From the NCBI RefSeq assembly GCF_031998825.1, contig NZ_DAMACX010000010.1, positions 41,027-105,026 of the forward strand: 64,000 nucleotides of DNA, given 5' to 3'. Numbering within the stretch: the stretch's first letter is position 1; each line of letters begins with the position of its first letter. Below are positions 61,619-64,000 of the stretch, piece by piece. Source of the DNA: Pseudescherichia sp031998825. Lineage in GTDB: Bacteria > Pseudomonadota > Gammaproteobacteria > Enterobacterales > Enterobacteriaceae. The translations under genes and the position numbers were made by a program. The notes below the pieces were generated by a model. That model saw nothing but the letters and a program-made list of their open reading frames with translations. It had not been told where the DNA came from and did not search any database.

Positions 61619-62985
61619 GCCTGTTTCCTCCCGCTGCGGTAACCGAAGTCATAGCTGCCTTCCTGAAACTCCGAAAAGAGGGTATAACGCCCGTCAAATT
61701 TGACTTTCACCGTGCCGGTTGGCCCCTGCCGCTGCTTGCCGACAATGATCTCAGCCACCCCGGCATCAGGAGTGCCGGGGTTATAAACCTCATCCCGGTA
61801 AATAAACATGATGAGGTCTGCATCCTGCTCAAGCGCACCAGAGTCACGCAGGTCACCATTATTAGGGCGTTTATCGGCCCGCTGCTCCACCAGGCGGTTG
61901 AGCTGGGAAAGCGCCAGTACCGGACAGCCCAGCTCTTTACCGAGCGCCTTAAGCGAGCGGGAAATTTCCGCTATTTCCTGCGTGCGGTTTTCCTGCTCGG
62001 GGGAGCGGACAAGCTGCAGATAGTCCAGCATGATGAGAGAGGGTCTGCCGTATTTGCGGACATAGCGACGGGCGCGGGCGCGCAGTGTAGCCGGGGTCTG
62101 GTAGCTGGTATCATCAATGATCAGACGGTTTTTCCATTCAATAATGCGACCGGTAGCCGCTGACACGCGAGCCCAGTCTTCATCATCCATGTTGCCGCTG
62201 CGAAGCCGGGACAGTTCCACCCGGCCTTCCATCGCCAGCAGGCGCATCATCAGCTGCTCTGAGGGCATTTCAAGACTGAACACAAAGACGTGATCGTCAG
62301 GTTTTGCGCCCACGGCCGCGGTGCAGGCGGCCATGGCCAGCGACGTTTTTCCCATGGAAGGACGGGCGGCCAGCAGGGCCAGATCGCCGGGCTGGAGACC
62401 ACAGGTCATCGCGTCCAGTTCACTGAAACCGGTCGGTGTGCCGGTGAGGCCGTCACTGGCGGACATACTTTCCAGATGCGTCAGCAGTTTATCCAGCGCC
62501 TCGTTAACGCCGGTCTCACTGTTGAGCTGCATGGCTCCCTGTTCGGCAATGTTAAACAGCTTACCTTCGGCCGACTCAAGGATGCCGGCCGAGCTGGCTT
62601 TCGGGGCCTGCACATCGGAAAGAAGACTGTTACCCACTGTCATCAGCTGCCGCAGGCGGCTTTTCTCCGCCACCACGCCGGCGTAAGCAAGGATATTGGC
62701 TGCAGACGGCGTGTTTTTACTCATTTCAGCCAGATAAGCAAAGCCGCCACACTGTTCAAGGTCGCCTTTGTTCTCCAGCCGTTCCGTAATAGTGATGAGA
62801 TCGAGCGGTAGCCCTTCTCCGGCCAGCTCGGCCATGACGCGGAAGACCATACGGTGCGGCCGGGAAAACAAATCTTCCGGGGAGATTTGCAGTATCACCT
62901 CATCCCACCGGTCGTTATCAAGCATCAGTCCGCCCAGTACGGCCTGCTCAGCCTCATAAGAGCAGGGCATCATCATCTCAGACAT
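61615..62985 (-). CDS. dnaB: DnaB-type replicative helicase
   Basis: 456 residues: N-terminal primase-binding domain (SYEAEQAVLGGLMLDNDRW), then a RecA-like ATPase with Walker A AARPSMGKTSLA, Walker B SLIMLDYLQL and ALSQLNRLVEQR. Complete. Such ICE DnaB copies support element replication. Overlaps both neighbours by 4-8 bases. Confidence 0.94.
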   Translation of the reverse strand: MSEMMMPCSYEAEQAVLGGLMLDNDRWDEVILQISPEDLFSRPHRMVFRVMAELAGEGLPLDLITITERLENKGDLEQCGGFAYLAEMSKNTPSAANILAYAGVVAEKSRLRQLMTVGNSLLSDVQAPKASSAGILESAEGKLFNIAEQGAMQLNSETGVNEALDKLLTHLESMSASDGLTGTPTGFSELDAMTCGLQPGDLALLAARPSMGKTSLAMAACTAAVGAKPDDHVFVFSLEMPSEQLMMRLLAMEGRVELSRLRSGNMDDEDWARVSAATGRIIEWKNRLIIDDTSYQTPATLRARARRYVRKYGRPSLIMLDYLQLVRSPEQENRTQEIAEISRSLKALGKELGCPVLALSQLNRLVEQRADKRPNNGDLRDSGALEQDADLIMFIYRDEVYNPGTPDAGVAEIIVGKQRQGPTGTVKVKFDGRYTLFSEFQEGSYDFGYRSGRKQA

Positions 62986-63853
62986 GACGCACCTCCCGGG
63001 TCAGAACGTCACTGAAATGGCTCTGCCACTCAGGGAACAGTTCACACGCGAGGTCGTGCATGGTGACGGCTGCGGCCGGACCTTTGCGGCGTGTTTTGTA
63101 TTCCAGACGATGCACGGGCTGCTGCTTGACGTGCCCCAGTTTGAAAATATCCAGCGCCTCGATACGGGTATTGAGTAAACGATAAACGTCACGGTTGCCC
63201 AGCGCAGAGGCGTCGTAATGTTTTTCGTTAATGATGGCGGCAAGACCGTCCATTGCTTCACGGTCAAGCAGAGTGTTTTCGATACAGTTGACGAGAATGG
63301 AAATATCAGGAAGGCGGATACCGTAATTTTCATAGGTTTTCAGGCGGGTAAGCATGTGAAGGGAGCCGCGGATAAATTCACGGACATCCGGAAGGATGGG
63401 TTTAACAACGCCCATCACATTACCGGTAGAGGACAGGAGGGAAAGCTCAGTCATAACGCCTGTTGCGCCTTTAGAATCCACAATAATGGCGTCATAACGG
63501 TTAAAGAAAGGATGCTGAAGTATGTTACGCAGGCGAAGACGGCCATCTGCAGCGTGGAGCATCGCGGTCGGCAACAGTTCGTCCGGGTCGTTTGAGTAGA
63601 TGACATCGAGATTTTTTATGGCGGTCTGCGAAATGCATTGCGTATGGTCACTGACCATCTGCATCAACAATTCATAGAGACCGAATGGGGATTCATGCTC
63701 CAGCGCGAAGATACTGCTGGCTGTGGGCTGGGAATAGTCTGCATCCACAAGAAGGGTATTCAGGCCAGCATCGGCAAGAAAACCGGCAAGGTAAGCAGCA
63801 AACGTGGATTTGCCTTCTCCACCTTTGGGAGAGATAACGGGAAGTATTGTCAT
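62978..63853 (-). CDS. parA: ParA/Soj-type partition ATPase
   Basis: 291 residues from the ATG at 63853; the frame to 63871 has less support. Deviant Walker A PKGGEGKSTFAAYLA, Walker A' switch DADYSQPTA and the downstream VIVDSKGA. Soj homologues keep excised ICEs such as PAPI-1 from being lost. First gene of the maintenance operon, beside the att site, with a palindromic operator at its start. Confidence 0.92.
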   Translation of the reverse strand: MTILPVISPKGGEGKSTFAAYLAGFLADAGLNTLLVDADYSQPTASSIFALEHESPFGLYELLMQMVSDHTQCISQTAIKNLDVIYSNDPDELLPTAMLHAADGRLRLRNILQHPFFNRYDAIIVDSKGATGVMTELSLLSSTGNVMGVVKPILPDVREFIRGSLHMLTRLKTYENYGIRLPDISILVNCIENTLLDREAMDGLAAIINEKHYDASALGNRDVYRLLNTRIEALDIFKLGHVKQQPVHRLEYKTRRKGPAAAVTMHDLACELFPEWQSHFSDVLTREVRHV

Positions 63854-63858
63854 TTTGC

Positions 63859-63883
63859 ACATCCAAAACAATGGTTTGGATGT
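63859..63883. promoter_or_regulatory. Palindrome at the parA start (probable operator)
   Basis: Arms ACATCCAAA and TTTGGATGT, nine bases each and perfectly paired, with a seven-base spacer, 5 bases upstream of the chosen ATG. Position suits autorepression of the parA operon. Confidence 0.65.
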
Positions 63884-63945
63884 ATGCGTTAGCGATTATT
63901 CACATCTCTGTAACACAAAGGCAAAAAATTTAACTTTCCGGCAAT

Positions 63946-63994
63946 GGGATTGAAAATCCCCGTGTCCTTGGTTCGATTCCGAGTCCGGGCACCA
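63946..63994. other. ICE attachment site: 3' end of tRNA-Phe
   Basis: From GGGATTGAAAATCCCC to GTCCGGGCACCA this equals the last 49 bases of enterobacterial tRNA-Phe: anticodon arm, TTCGATTCC T-arm and CCA end. The bases before it do not continue the tRNA, so it is the att direct repeat at the parA end of the island, not a whole tRNA gene. Confidence 0.9.
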
Positions 63995-64000
63995 CTATTT

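Noticed and set aside
63946..63994. Complete tRNA-Phe gene
   Set aside because: Only the 3' 49 bases are present; the 5' acceptor strand and D-arm are absent, so it is an att repeat.

Overview
The window is most of the backbone and two cargo zones of a large integrative and conjugative element (ICE) from an enterobacterium (Klebsiella, Enterobacter, Citrobacter or a close relative; the sequence does not settle the genus). The right edge (63946-63994) is a 49-base copy of the 3' end of a tRNA-Phe gene, the usual attachment site of SPI-7/PFGI-1-type islands. Next to it lies the maintenance operon typical of that class: parA, dnaB, a PFGI-1-type parB, DUF2786, DUF2857, a small ParE-like protein and an STY4528-type replication protein. 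The integrase end and the relaxase gene are not here, so the island continues past position 1.

Layout from right to left. 57.0-63.9 kb: partition and replication operon, minus strand. 51.0-56.6 kb: DNA-processing genes (PFL_4669 family, lipoprotein, topoisomerase III, DUF3577, SSB, DUF29). 28.8-50.9 kb: the conjugative type IV secretion system in genomic-island (PFL_47xx) arrangement, from pilL to the TraG-like protein, including the coupling protein TraD, the TraC/VirB4 ATPase and the pilin, TraL, TraE, TraK, TraB, TraU and TraH-like parts. Two plus-strand cargo genes interrupt it. 11.2-28.2 kb: an SOS-regulated umuDC pair whose umuC is split cleanly by a 15.24-kb element (12236-27477). That element has two overlapping tyrosine recombinases at one end and an intact umuDC pair at the other. 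Between them it carries arsenic genes (arsR, arsH; arsR, arsB, arsC), a PAT/ArsN1-like acetyltransferase with an MFS transporter and LysR regulator, cadR/cadA and a nonsense-mutated DUF305 gene. 4.9-11.2 kb: an OLD-nuclease remnant cut by an IS3-family element, a serine resolvase with a probable res site, a tyrosine recombinase, and a duplicated, frameshifted lipoprotein gene. 1-4.8 kb: the right part of a silver/copper cluster (silC, silR, silS, silE) and a DUF305 metal-binding protein.

The strongest non-coding signals are three arrays of small pseudoknot repeats at 6.9, 9.5 and 52.8 kb that fit the STAXI motif. Others are frame-independent palindromes inside the replication gene and a 36-bp tandem repeat just after it, two LexA boxes, two SilR-type boxes, and operators for the ars, cad and parA promoters.

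Inferred working: the maintenance operon replicates and segregates the excised element, the secretion system moves it, and the metal genes are its selectable load. The umuDC pairs give SOS-inducible translesion synthesis and serve as a landing site for the nested element.
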